A stretch of 64,000 bases of DNA from NCBI GenBank assembly GCA_002205965.3, contig NADL03000682.1, positions 1,178,001-1,242,000 on the forward strand, given 5' to 3'. This document shows positions 39,555-50,142 of this stretch, in pieces. The translations under genes were made by a program, and so were the position numbers. The notes under the pieces were generated by a model. It was not told the DNA's origin, made no database searches, and saw nothing but the letters and a program-made list of their open reading frames with translations. This DNA comes from Kappaphycus alvarezii. Lineage: Eukaryota > Rhodophyta > Florideophyceae > Gigartinales > Solieriaceae. Within the stretch, counting starts at the first letter, position 1; each line of letters starts with the position of its first letter.

Positions 39555-40214
39555 TTTTGTAGCGACCTCACAGTGTTGCACATACAGGTACATATTGTAT
39601 GTGCAACACTGTACCAGCCTATTTGGGCTCCTTACTGGTTGGAAATGAAATGTTCGACCCAATTGTTGTCTACGGCCACCACATGAGCAGTGTAAAAACA
39701 TTTAGAAATTTGCAAATTTTAGGCTAACTTCATAGGTAAAGTTTGTAATACTGCAATACTGTACTGTACTGTATTGTACTGGTTCAGTGGGCACCGCCCA
39801 CATTACAGAACACGAATTTGGAAAAAAGATTTTAGAAGATTTTCGAAACTTTGAAAGACCTTACAGCGCTGACCAGTTCTGTGTTTGGAGTATACTGTAC
39901 AGTACAATACAGAAGCACTGCTCCAGTGCTGTAACAGCAGTTGAGAACAGGGGAATCCCATACGAATCGCGTACCTTTCCGTCCTTTGCAAAAAAACAGC
40001 CCCTGTTTATTACGAGGGCATTTGGGCTCGCCCGATCAACGACTGTGAGTTACACCGCACGGAGACAATTGCGTCTGCAGGCGCAGCTTCCGTCTCGAGT
40101 CTTACGCGTACCTCCAACACATCTCCGCCCTCAGTACATCTCACTGGATTCTCCCAAAGTTCCAGCTCGCACACAACTGACGTCATTCCTCCGCTTTCCG
40201 CTCAGCTCTACACA
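39555..40214. other. Intergenic region upstream of CLP1 with CTGTAC motifs
   Basis: Contains the hairpin at 39571-39611, overlapping ACTGTACTGTACTGTA runs at 39751-39780 and TACTGTACAGTACAATACAG near 39893-39912. The last 150 bp before ATG 40215 should hold the CLP1 5' UTR and promoter. No TATA box is obvious there. Confidence 0.5.
39571..39611. repeat. Perfect 16-bp hairpin next to LINE 3' end
   Basis: CAGTGTTGCACATACA (39571-39586) and its exact reverse complement (39596-39611) are separated by 9 nt. It starts 16 bp after the LINE stop codon, so it may be part of the LINE 3' UTR or of the target. The second LINE copy does not show it at its 3' end, which favours target DNA. Confidence 0.7.
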
Positions 40215-41512
40215 ATGTCCACACCCACACCTTCCTCAACCAATGACAATTCCCATCAACCTCGTCAGTACAACATCCCCGCTGAGCATGAACTCCGTTT
40301 CGAAATTCCTTCAGATTCAACTCCTGACATTACTCTCACCCTCGAGCACGGCTCCGCGGAAATCTTCGGAATTGAACTTGCCTTGTCTCGCCCATACACA
40401 CTACCCCTGGCCTTAACGCAGCAGTCTTCACTTGGCACGGTGCTAGTTTGTCCCTCGTCGCTCCAACGTCCGTAATGGCCTACACAGCTACTGACACTCC
40501 GATGCCATCTTATATTTCGGCCCATTACATACTGCAATCGAGAAGAGAAATGGCAAAGGTGGCTGCATTCCGGGACCGCGGTGTGTAGTGGTAGGACCAC
40601 GGGATTGTGGGAAGAGCGCTTTGGTTGCAATATTGGCATCATATTGTGTAAAGGCGAATGGTGCGGTTACATTGGTCGACATGGATCCATCAGGATGTGG
40701 TGCAGGCGGTGTTGTTCCAGGAGCAGTCGGCTTGAGTCTTGTGAAGAGATTAGATTTCGAATCGGGAGGATTAGTCCATGGAAAAGTGGTATCAATGATG
40801 GTGGGGCATGTTTCCCCCAGGCACAATCGGACGGTCAGCGAGAAGGTCTTTGGAACGATGGGACGGTCTTGGATAAATTCATGGCTCGAAAGGAGATAGA
40901 TCCGTACACAGGGTGTATCGCAGATACCTCTGGGGATGTTGATGGTACAGATGGTACTGCAAGCGTTATCGCAGTAACTCGGTCCTTATCGCGGATGTCG
41001 TTTTCGTGCTTGGAGCGGAAAGGTTGTACGCGAGTATAAGTAAGGAGTTTGAGCAGTCTACGACAGAAACGGTCCTTTTGGCAAAGAGCGGGGGAGTAGT
41101 GTCAAGGGACGATGCGACCAGGATGGCAATGAGATCAAGGAGAATTAAGGACTACTTCTACGGGGTTGATAATCGGCTGAGTCCGTTTTCAACGGGTGGA
41201 TTTCGCGGAAGTGACAGTGCTGAAAGTAGGGGGCATGATGGCGGTTGTGCCGGATAGTGTGTTGCCAATCGGAGCAGCAGCACTCTGGATCCCTTGAACC
41301 CTTGAAGATCACCATGTTGGCTGATACGTTGCATAAGATTTTGGGGGTAAGTCAGGCGGTGGTTGAGGAGGACGTGATGACGGCGCCGGTGTATGGATTT
41401 GTGCATGTAGTAAAGGTAGACCATGACAGGAACACCATGACGATTCTTGCGCCATCACGGAAAGATACCGTCGAATTTTTTGCTCGCGGGAGATACCAAG
41501 TGGATCGAATGA
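40215..41512 (+). CDS. CLP1: CLP1, polynucleotide 5'-hydroxyl kinase / pre-mRNA cleavage complex II subunit (frameshifted as written)
   Basis: CLP1 is the nuclear RNA 5'-kinase-fold subunit of the pre-mRNA 3'-end cleavage machinery, linked in some lineages to tRNA splicing. From ATG 40215 the N-terminal domain reads YNIPAEHELRFEI, GSAEIFGIELAL and, in the next frame, AAVFTWHGASL. The Walker A loop is VVVGPRDCGKSA (about 40590-40625), followed by VTLVDMDPS. Further blocks are DPYTGCIADTSG, VFVLGAERLYASI, LLAKSGGVVSR, RRIKDYFYG and PDSVLPIGAAALW, then the C-terminal domain ITMLADTLHKILGVSQ and VYGFVHVV, ending FLLAGDTKWIE with TGA 41510-41512. About 432 residues, normal for the family. At least six single-base frame changes (near 40410, 40540, 40865, 40975, 41190, 41290 and in a run of six T at about 41475-41481) break it. 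The protein text between breaks is well conserved, so sequencing indels are as likely as a pseudogene. Confidence 0.9.
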
Positions 41513-42184
41513 CGAGGGTAGGGGCGATAGGTCCTGTAGCTTTAAGCTTCAATGCAAAGGGTAGCTTTGGTTTTGTTAGTCAAGAGATAAAAGATGATAT
41601 TCTACTCAATATTTTTCTGTACTGTAATGTGCACCGATTGCTCAACTATTTCGTTACGCAGACATTTGAATGGTCCACGTCGGCCACGTGTACTGGGCCG
41701 GACAACTGGGCCAATCCTGGCAGGACTTCACGTGCGGCAACTTTTGTAAATTCCTCTGAAAATAAAACAGTAGCTTATTCTGTGCCAAAAAATGACGGTT
41801 CCTCTTCCAGACCTGATAATCAAGTGCGGACCACGTCTACATGGCGCGCCTACCGAATTTAATGTTACCGTGCTTTCGCTCTGCTGATGCCATTTGAAAC
41901 ACACGGAATAGCCGTTTTTGCTTTTAGGAATTAATTTAATCGCAAGCTCAATATTTTAATATCAAAGCCTATTTTTGTTCCCTACTGCAGATTGAAACAC
42001 CTAATTCCTCAAGAGGAAAGCCAATTGCCGCAGCAGAGGAACTATTTCCTAGTGCAAGTGAATATCATCGCAACGACACGAAGACATTCCAAGTGCAAGT
42101 GGCCGAAGAGGTAGATCTGCCCATGTTATGCATGATGTCGCCTCGGTCAAAAGGGTAGTCTACTACCTCTTCGCCTTTTCCCAC
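41513..42184. other. Intergenic region between convergent CLP1 and the acidic-tailed gene
   Basis: Convergent 3' ends meet here. An 11-bp inverted repeat (CGAAGAGGTAG at 42104-42114 and its complement at 42163-42173) lies just beyond the stop of the minus-strand gene. No other gene is seen. Confidence 0.45.
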
Positions 42185-43355
42185 CTAGTCGGCCATTAAT
42201 TCATCATCGTCGGATTCGTCAGAGGCAGCATCATCATAAGCGTCGTCGTCTTCATTGTCTTGGTAGAAACCGTCGAAATCTTCATCATCACTCAGTTCCC
42301 ATCACTTTCGAGGTGGGGTCTGTTTCCATGTCCATGAACATCTCTTCCGTTTGTAAAATCCTCTCGGCAGCTTGAGAGGCTCTGTCAATGACGGAAGGTA
42401 TAACTCCGTGATCCAATAAAGCAGTGTGTAGTCGGGAGAGATATGACATTAAAGATTTTGAGCAGTCTTTCACCGCCTTAATTTCATTCCGGATCCTTTC
42501 GCTTCTTGCAACCCAGAGCGGTACCATTATTTCGTTAGCCTTTAGTTGTGCCTCATATGCGGAGTAACGCCCACTAAATGCTTCCAGGTACATGCACCAA
42601 TCCTGTACATGCTGTCTAATACAGCAATCCGATGTTCAACATGCACATCAAACAGGTCTTGGCTACCAAGATCAAGCTCCATTACGTCGGAGAGGTCCCC
42701 ACAGGACACCGATAAAGTTCCGTGTCCTATCCGCAAACGGAATCACTTGTGATTGGACTGATATGGGCTCCAAGAATCCTATTTCTAGTGGAATTGACCA
42801 CAGACTTTCGGAGCCCTCTGCCTGAAGGGCATTGTCTAGCATTCTCGATTTGGCCGATAGTCTTTTAGGAACCTGGATCACTGGCCCAGAAGCTGGACCT
42901 TCTTGATTCATTATCCCAAGGTAATGCTGTACTTTCCCCAAATACGCGGCTGAATCTTCACGGCCATCTCGCTTAATCCAGGCTCATCTTCTCCTTGCGC
43001 CGTATCCGCCAACATGTATGCGATGGTGGTCTCCATCTCCTCAAGTGACACCCAAGGAGGAACTTTTTGAGCTTTGGGGGATCACAATAAAGGACATCGA
43101 ACTTAGTGGAGCAAATTGCTCAAAATGTTCACGGACCTCAGTCTCTGAAAAAGCGGTGGACCGAACGAGTTTCCAAAGGAATACGTTTCGGTTCAAATCC
43201 ATATCATTTTCTGGGTAAGATGTGAACTGAAGAAATTCCGTTGCAACATACGTGGTCTTAAGGTTCGGAGGATAAGTGACGGAAGGAAACATTAGTTTGT
43301 TGCCATTGACGAGAAACTCCCGCTTTTCATCGGCATAATCGTAACCGGAATCCAT
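42185..43355 (-). CDS. Hypothetical protein, about 390 aa, with acidic C-terminus (frameshifted as written)
   Basis: ATG 43355-43353 (MDSGYDYADEKREFLVNG) was chosen because a TATA box lies about 130 bp upstream; an in-frame ATG at 43391 is possible. Text continues through four frame changes: NRNVFLWKLVRSTAFSETEV, VSLEEMETTIAYMLADTAQG, GKVQHYLGIMNQEG, PKRLSAKSRMLDNALQAEG, then GDLSDVMELDLGSQD, a helical part (NEIKAVKDCSKSLMSYLS, ASQAAERILQTEEMF) and a terminal acidic run (LSDDEDFDGFYQDNEDDD and DESDDDELMAD) ending TAG 42187-42185. I do not recognise the family. The helical segment plus acidic tail would fit a nuclear or chromatin-associated protein, but that is speculation. Single-copy context beside CLP1 and a proper promoter suggest a host gene. 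Confidence 0.6.
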
Positions 43356-43483
43356 AGCTGATCGGAAGATGATTGAGGATGTGGAGTGCACAGGAAAGAG
43401 GAAGGATGAAAGAAAAGAAAGATTGATGTGAGGAACGTGGTAGGGAAGGAGGAGTGCAGGGAAGAGTTGGGGACTTGAGCCCG

Positions 43484-43500
43484 GCTTATATAGACTTTTG
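43484..43500 (-). promoter_or_regulatory. TATA-box core promoter of the acidic-tailed gene
   Basis: The minus strand reads CAAAAGTCTATATAAGC, with TATATAAG at 43492-43485, about 130 bp before ATG 43355. A pyrimidine-rich leader (CTTTCTTTTCTTTC) follows. The same 17 nt occur exactly in the LTR at 52819-52835. Confidence 0.65.
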
Positions 43501-44879
43501 CGAGCGCGGAAAATGGCTCAAGAATCGAGGATCGTAGTGCCAAGTAACAAAAAGGGAAATTGTCTACTACAAGCTTTCATTGACAGAAAAAATAAGTCAA
43601 GAACCAAGCAATCTAGTGTGATCGCATATTATGGGGAGATACGAAGATTTAAACGGTGAGCAGAGACAGTGTCCAGCAGGCACTCTTCAAGAGTGCTTTT
43701 GGAGTTCACCTCGGCAACTGAATGAACAGCCGTCGAATACAATACGGAGATGTTACCTGCAGCTCGGGAAAGCACATTTTACGGTGCATTGAGTGGCATA
43801 TTCTTCAATTTGCCACGTCGGGTATGGGTGACAGGTGACCTCTTCTTGAGCAGAGGAGAGTATTTTGAATAATAAGTATTTCCTAATGGCAGGATTTAGA
43901 GTCACCGCGGCTGCAATAATCAGTAAAGTATTTTACTTGATGTGGACAGATTCTGTTTGTTGTTGGTTCCGAGGGAATGCATCGTAGCGGGGGGGAAACA
44001 GGACAGGTTAGGCATTCAAGCTCCAATATGACATTCATAGCGATCTACGGCGTCTTTCCTTTAATAATAATAATAATTACTATTATTAATTGTGAACCGT
44101 CTTGCACAGTATTATTCTGTACAGTTCTGTATTTTCTGTACTTTTTACCCAGTAATCTTTTCTGTCTTTATGATACCCGTTTCAAGCATTTAGTTCAAAC
44201 GGTCGCTGTCATACAGGAAAACCTTCTCGCGTTACTCGGAAAAACATTTTCAATAGACTTGTAGATCGATTGAAATTTTTGGATCAATTTAGATTTTCTG
44301 GTACAGAACAGACTGTACGGTACAGACTGTCCTGTACAGCATAGAATCCCAATCCCAAACCCTATTGTATCATAATACAACATTCGTGTAACAAAAGTGT
44401 GGATGCGCTCAGTCCATGAACGAACAGTCCAACCAATGAAAGAGAGACTGCAATCTCCAGCGGAAATGCTCGGATCTGTCTTGTCCCGCTTTACGCATCG
44501 TCGTCGATGCAACCAACCACAGCTTCCATACATTAAAATAACCTAAACTTTCCTCTCTTCGGAGTGGATTGTGTTACTGTTAACTTACAATGTAAGCACA
44601 CGCAAAGGCACCGGTTCTTCAAGCTTTCACTACTCCTATCCTGGGATCATCTCAGTAACATGATCTTAGGCCAGGAGTAGTGAACCATGTCCGTGCGGTC
44701 AAATTGTACAGTTCTGTGCTCTGGCTGTGGAACCCCAGAGCATTTCATTGGCCAATGAAAAATCATTAAAAAATTGTATAGAATACCGCTCGACTCTACG
44801 GTGTTCGCGTCTCTCGGGAGCAGCGCTTTCCAGATCCTCCACATCCTTCTGGCTTCCTTGCGGCCTCCGAACCTACCAG
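43501..44879. other. Intergenic region with AT microsatellite, CTGTAC motifs and a dispersed repeat
   Basis: A TAA/ATT microsatellite lies at about 44062-44090. CTGTACAG-type motifs occur at 44105-44145 and 44300-44345. The stretch 44511-44548 resembles 61772-61809 (AACC(A/G)ACCACA(G/T)CTTCCAT(A/G)C). No gene recognised. Confidence 0.45.
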
Positions 44880-45330
44880 AGAGGAATGACAGGCTCGAAT
44901 TGACCGCATTTATCCTTCTGCTTCTTCCGCGACCCAGCTCCGCCTAGATGTGTTTATTAATGACTCCGAGTTCGCTGCCAGCCCGCAGGCTTTTGATGTC
45001 TCTGTCATCAGTCCGCCACTCCACATGGCCATATCTCCAAGAAAGAATCGGAGAAAAGCCACCATTACCCTACTTTATGCGAATACTACGGACTGTACCT
45101 TGACCCCATGGTTGCTGATGTCTATGGTTGCATTGGACCCGGGTTTGATCAAGCCTTGCAACAAGTCGCCCACTTTCTCGCCAGCACGCGTGGTACCTCT
45201 ATTGCCGCCGAGAAACATTCGCTCCTCGTTAGATTCGTATGCTTGATTGTCCAATACGTTGCTACGTCCATTAATCGCGGCGTTTTGACTAAACCACCGA
45301 TTTGGCCCCTGCTGTGTAGTCCCAGGCCTT
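44880..45330 (+). pseudogene. LINE C-terminal fragment
   Basis: Across two frames the text reads VFINDSEFAASPQAFDVSVI then SPPL, followed by MVADVYGCIGPGFDQALQQV and SLLVRFVCLIVQYVATSINR. This parallels the end of the LINE A protein: YDITVSSPF, FVPLAFESLGSPSETSSKV and LSYAIWSTSAASVIRR. It is therefore a 5'-truncated fragment holding only the last part of the nuclease-like and C-terminal region. It diverges enough from A1 and A2 to be a different subfamily. A frameshift occurs near 45090. Confidence 0.6.
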
Positions 45331-45439
45331 GCGCTGTATGGAGCTAGCGGTCTCCTGAGTATTGATCATTAAAGTTGATGCTATCGTATAGAATCAAGTG
45401 CGAGTGCTTGACAGGCTGGACAGCCACTCGTGTATTACT

Positions 45440-45590
45440 GGAATAGAGCTTTCGGCTGAAACCCGGGGTTGTAGCCGAAAGCTCCAATCAAGTAAATGAA
45501 CGATATCTGCGCTCCGGTACAAATTTGCTGGGTACCAACTCACATATCTACCACAGTACATTAACCCGAATTTAAAAAAAAAGTAAAAGA
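45440..45590 (+). mobile_element. LINE B-family 3' tail fragment
   Basis: 45497-45566 matches the B1 3' end: ACGATATCTGCGCTCCGGTA, AAATTTGCTGGGTACC, then CACATATCTACCACAGTA, corresponding to codons for YKFTGYQPTYLPQ. It is followed by an A-rich stretch (TTTAAAAAAAAAGTAAAA, 45570-45587) that may be the insertion's 3' tail. The fragment is in plus orientation and heavily 5'-truncated. Confidence 0.6.
45446..45484. repeat. Perfect 12-bp hairpin
   Basis: GAGCTTTCGGCT (45446-45457) and its exact complement (45473-45484) enclose a 15-nt loop, immediately before the B-family tail fragment. Confidence 0.6.
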
Positions 45591-46574
45591 ACCCCCCCTT
45601 TCCGTCAGTGTTCAAACAGAAACCGTTGAACCCATCAAAGCTTCGTGAAAGAATCACGTCCCATCAATACTACTCAAATACAGTTCAAATACGTTAGCTC
45701 CAAGCTCGCAAAGGCCGTTGACAACAGTAGAGTTTTGATTCTTTAAGAATGAAATTATTCACACAAGTGTTAAGTGCTCACTGTACTGTACTCTCCAACG
45801 TGCATTACAGTAGAATAACTGCACTGTGCGTTTTGTAACTGTACACTGTACTGTATTTTGCATACGGTATGGTACTGTACCGTGCCGTCGATTTAAACGG
45901 CAACTGTCTCACGACTCACGACAGTGTCGCGTGAGAAATTACAGGTTACTGTACTGAACGCATTAAAATATCCACCCCCCACTGTACTGTACTGTACTCA
46001 AGTTGGGAGAAACCCTCTCCGTGACATGTCACAGCTCAAGTGCCATGCCACGAGGAGCAAGGACACCGGCGGCGCTACTTGGCCAAATACTGTTTTAATA
46101 ACTTGCCAGGACGAGCCGCCGGTATTACAATGTTATTCGTCCGGACTGAATGAACCGTTGCAGAATATGCAATTTCACTCTGCAAATACTGCGGAACAAG
46201 ATCCGCCCGCACTGGAACAAAACTCTTTCCATTTGCCAAGCGGTGGAGATCAAAGATCCTCCTCGGATCCCAGAGTGCACTGCAACCGTAAGCTATTATC
46301 TTGCTGTACTGTACAGAATTTGACCAATACTGTGCTGTAGTGGGGACTTTAACCCCTCTACAGCACAGGCACAGTATTGATCAAATTCTGCATAGGGATT
46401 TCTTTTGTGAAGGTTGAGTGGTACAGTACTGTAGATGGGTGGGGATTAGGGTATGTGTTAACTGTAGTTCGGAAGGCTGAGAACCATAGAGGTTTGTGAG
46501 GAAGCCGTTGTGTAAAGATAGCATACGTCTTCATTCTATCGAGAAAGATTTAGGCAAACCAAACAATAAACAGG
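45591..46574. repeat. Intergenic block dense in CTGTACTGTAC motifs
   Basis: Runs such as CTGTACTGTACTC (45780-45792), TACTGTATT (45848), GTACTGTACCGTGCC (about 45871-45885) and CACTGTACTGTACTGTACTC (about 45980-46000) recur. They are based on the self-complementary word TACTGTACAGTA. The open frame 45924-46340 (+) is translated from these motifs and has no recognised domain, so I do not call a gene. Confidence 0.55.
46314..46390. repeat. Imperfect inverted repeat (about 32-bp arms)
   Basis: CAGAATTTGACCAATACTGTG and onward (46314-46345) pairs with 46352-46390 (complement of CAGAATTTGATCAATACTGTG) with a small insertion. A related word (GACCAAATACTGCACTGTA) occurs at 62101-62119, suggesting a small dispersed foldback family. 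Confidence 0.7.
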
Positions 46575-49270
46575 CCACATTACGCTTCTGCAGGTGAATG
46601 GGCCGATTTGTGGACAGAGGCGATTCAAGCCCACCACAATAAAGAAGAACGAGTGGTCCGACCACGCCCTCTACAGAAAGACGCAATGCGCAAAGTGAAA
46701 TTCCACAGGGCAGCCCATCTTGCTGCAGATGCGCAATATGGGCGTGCAATGCACCCTGAACCAGTCACACATTGCTGACATGCGCGACCCGCAAGTTATC
46801 GAAAGCCTGCGAAAACTGCATCCGGCACCGCAGTCTCCGGTGAGAGCCATCAAGCGAGAGACTTGCCGCTCCCAGTGAACATTTCGGAGGAAACGGTTCT
46901 ACGCGCGGTCCGACGCCTGAACCCTAACTCCGCACCTGGCCCTGACAGAATGTCACCGCGACTCCTGCAGCTGCTGGCCAACACACGGGTGAGCCTTGAA
47001 GCAGGGCTGACGGGTATCTCGGTATTAACAGCTGTTGTGACGACTAGCTCATGAAGACCTCCCAAATGAGAAAATCCCGCTTTTCTCCTTTGTTGCGCTG
47101 TTGGCGATCCAACCCCGGTCAGACCAGATCCACCCTTTGCAATTGGGACGGCCTTGCGGCGACTGGTGACAAAAGTGCCCCTACCCCGCGCATTGGAAGA
47201 CACGAGGGAATACCTCTCTCCACTGCAGGTGGCCAACGGAGTGCACTGCGGACTGGATTCTATCGTACACAAAGCCCGGAGACTGGTCGTCACCAAAGAT
47301 GAAGATGAGGACTATGCACTGGTTTCAGTGGATGCGGATAATGCGTTCAACCACTTCTCGAGACAGAAAATGATCGACCTCCTGCCAAGAAAAGTGCCGT
47401 CGTTATGCAGCCTTCTGAACATGGTGTATGCTCGTCAGATGCCGTCGCTAATCTTGCCTGCGGCATCGATACCAGACATCCCCAGCCAAGAAGGGATGCA
47501 ACAAGGGGACCCAGCAAGTATGTTGTTGTTCTCCCTTGTCATACACCCACTGGCAACAGAAATTTCGGATCAGACCCAACTCTGTCTACACAGATGGTAT
47601 GCGGATGGCTGCGCTGTGGTAGGCAATCACACTGAGCTCGACAAGGCTGTCGAGATCCTGAGGTCTAAGGGACCTGATCACGGCCTGTATCTAAACCCGG
47701 CGAAGACACGCCTATTTTAGCCGCGCCACCCTGCCACTGAGACACCCTACTGCACCGCTTTCCAAATGAGAACTTCTCAAATCACGGTATTGACCTCTTC
47801 GGCGCCCCGATCGGTTCGCCTCAATTCATGGAGCACTTTCTCAATGAAAAAATTGCAGGATGCAAAACACGTTATCCCTGATCGACGGGATTGGGGATGC
47901 TCGCATCCAGTTCCATCTCCACCGTGTTTGTGCCTCGGCGTGCAAGCTACATCATGTGATAAATCTAACACCGCCGTGTTCAACAAGCGCCTTTGCAATG
48001 AGATTTGACCAAGAACATATGGAATATTACTCGCGGTCAAACAACTGATGACAAGTGCGGTCCGCCAGCAAGTGGCTCTTCCGCTGCGCCTCGGAGGCCA
48101 CGGATTCACACCCATGGCAACGCTGAATTTAGCGTCGTATGCGGCCAGCATCATCGACTCCGAACAAGTGAGATGCCCAGATGATCCTGGCGTAGCCCAG
48201 CATCGTGCACAAAGCTATGCCTACGCCGATAGCCACCTTCTCGAGTTTGTCCGACGACTCCACCCAAGCTTCTCTGACGGACATGGTGGTCTCCAGAAGC
48301 ACTGTTGGCGGCCAGTCTTGCAAACAAGCCCGATAATACACACAGCATTTTGTATTGAGCCTGGTGCAAGTCGGCAGCAGAGGTATTCTGCAGAGAAGTC
48401 GAGTTAGAGAGGTTTCCAAGCACCGCGCTGCATACGGAAGCTGATATTTGGCGAAGGATCCGCCGCCAGGCATACTTAGAGAGTCCTGCTCGCCTGCTGC
48501 AGTCTTTCTCACCGCCATACGTCTGCGGTCAGCTGGACCTATAATAAGCTGTGGTCAGTGATGCTACGCCGCCACCTGGGAGTTCACGCCTTTGACGACA
48601 CTGTGCCGCTGCAATGCGCGGAGTGCAACAGGCCCATGGACAACCAAGGTGACCATGCAGCGGATTTTTGCAAAAAGGCCTGGGATGGACAAACCGGCAT
48701 AATGCCGTAGTGAAGGTGTTTGGCCGACAAGTGTTCAAAGCAGCAGAACTCGGCGTCCAATATGAGGTGAAATACTTACTTCCCGGACTGAATGCACGGC
48801 CTGTCGACATTTTAGTGTACGGAGGTCGGAAGAGATCAACACCTTGCCGCCCCTCCCGGTGGCGTACGACGTCACAGTAACATCGCCATTCTAAGGGGTT
48901 TCATGTCCATTGGAGCGCGCGAGGAGCCCGCCGTTGCCAATTCAGCAAAGAGAATGAAAAATTGGGAGCTTGCCAGCAAAGTAGCAGCCATCCCCGGTGA
49001 AGCCCTCCCAGGAATATCAAAATTAGGACGGAAGTTTGTGCCATTAGCCTTCGACTCGCTTGGATAGCCGTCTGCGACGACGTCGAAGGTAATCGACGAA
49101 TACGCGGCCTCTGTCGCAACCCGCAGCGGATGCTCGACGGGAGAAGTGGAGACTCGGCTTTATCAGCAGCTTAGTTATGCGATTTGGTCCACGTGTGCCG
49201 CGTCTGTAATATGTCGCGCGCCACAACATGCAGAGTTTAGCCACTCTATTCAAACCTAATTCTTTTAGGT
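46575..49270 (+). mobile_element. LINE-like retrotransposon copy A2, 5'-truncated and dead
   Basis: Aligns with copy A1 from about 36885 to the 3' end. RT blocks: ISEETVLRAVRRLNPNSAPG, LVSVDADNAFNHFS (motif A), MQQGDPASMLLFSL (motif B). Motif C reads YADG instead of YADD (47598-47609), removing the second catalytic Asp. Downstream, GGHGFTPMATLNLASYAASI, CAECNRPMDNQGDHAADFC and LLPGLNARPVDILV mirror A1. A TGG-to-TAG stop ends the RT frame at 47718-47720, and further frameshifts and stops follow; the expected C-terminal stop is TAA 49257-49259. No 5' part of the element exists here, consistent with target-primed insertion. No clear target-site duplication was found. Confidence 0.85.
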
Positions 49271-50142
49271 TTGTTACAGTGGGGTATTCAGGTATGTCTG
49301 TGGTAAAGTATGAAAAAATGGGCGGTACGTATGCTTAATTTTCCTGATTAAGGGGGGAATGAATGATGGGGTAGTTTACTTCGTCGTTTGACACTTCTGA
49401 TTAAGGCAATAGAGGCCTAATGTGTGTAGCCACTGACATACCCTTAGAACGGAGATTCTCTGGAATACACGGGGGAAAGTTTGGGTGTTTTACTTTTGGA
49501 GGAGCTATCCCTGGAGTATACTGTACTGTACATGGCCTTAGGTGTCACTCAAAACCCCTTCCAATAGACAACTGGCGTTTCTTCTGGACGAATCTCGCCA
49601 CGTCACGAGCGAACAGGTTTTGCCGCACATTAGCAATCGGAACTTGCCCATGCGGCAACGCTAGTCTCAACCCGGGTGTCGAAGCCCGAGCAGCTGGGTG
49701 CCAGCCCGAATACAGATATTGTAAGGGCAATGGGGAAAAGTTTGGGTGTTTTACTCTTGGAAGATATATCCGTAAGGGCAATGAAGCGATGCCCAGGACC
49801 CTTTGTTTGTATTAGTTCGACAAACGGAATGTACTTGCCGAAGCGAGCATGGTTAAGGGGTTTGAGTGGGCATCGGGCAAGGGAAGGAGGCCGGCGGGGG
49901 TTTAGGGATAGATGGCGGTTCTGTCATAATATTCTGTGCTCTCGTTCTCTTCCAGGGTCTTGATGCCTGCGCCAACTGCATCCCCGGGTTGTGAGGGTTT
50001 GAGACTGCTTAGTGGAACGTAGGCCGGAGTTATTACGAATTTTCATTCAAAACATGTCTCCGGCTCTACAGTACGAATAACTGAGCACCTCAGCCGACTG
50101 TAAGGTAGCTGATAGCCCAGTGGCACGCAGGGTTGGAGGTGA
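49271..50142. other. Intergenic region with a 40-bp direct repeat
   Basis: GGGGGAAAGTTTGGGTGTTT (49471 onward, about 40 bp) recurs at 49732 onward, and GTAAGGGCAATG occurs at 49721 and 49771. One CTGTACTGTACATGG motif lies at 49521-49535. The open frame 49420-49815 (+) has no recognised domain. Confidence 0.45.

Larger units (their letters stand above)
34323..39560 (+). mobile_element. LINE-like non-LTR retrotransposon (copy A1), interrupted
   Basis: The element runs from an N-terminal gag-like ORF at 34323 through a reverse transcriptase with an intact YADD box (37903-37914) to a C-terminal zinc/nuclease-like region, with the stop at 39552-39554. It is split by a minus-strand LINE fragment at about 34722-35810. 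A second, 5'-truncated copy lies at 46.57-49.27 kb and shares the 3' end (ATTCAAA...TAATT..TTTAG). Comparing the two copies exposes single-base frameshifts in A1 near 37180, 37985, 39150 and 39435. It lies between the AT-rich region and CLP1 and looks recent, because coding text is well preserved apart from the indels. Confidence 0.85.

Noticed and set aside
45924-46340. 138-codon plus-strand ORF as a gene
   Set aside because: It is largely a translation of CTGTAC repeats and the inverted repeat at 46314, with no domain or promoter.
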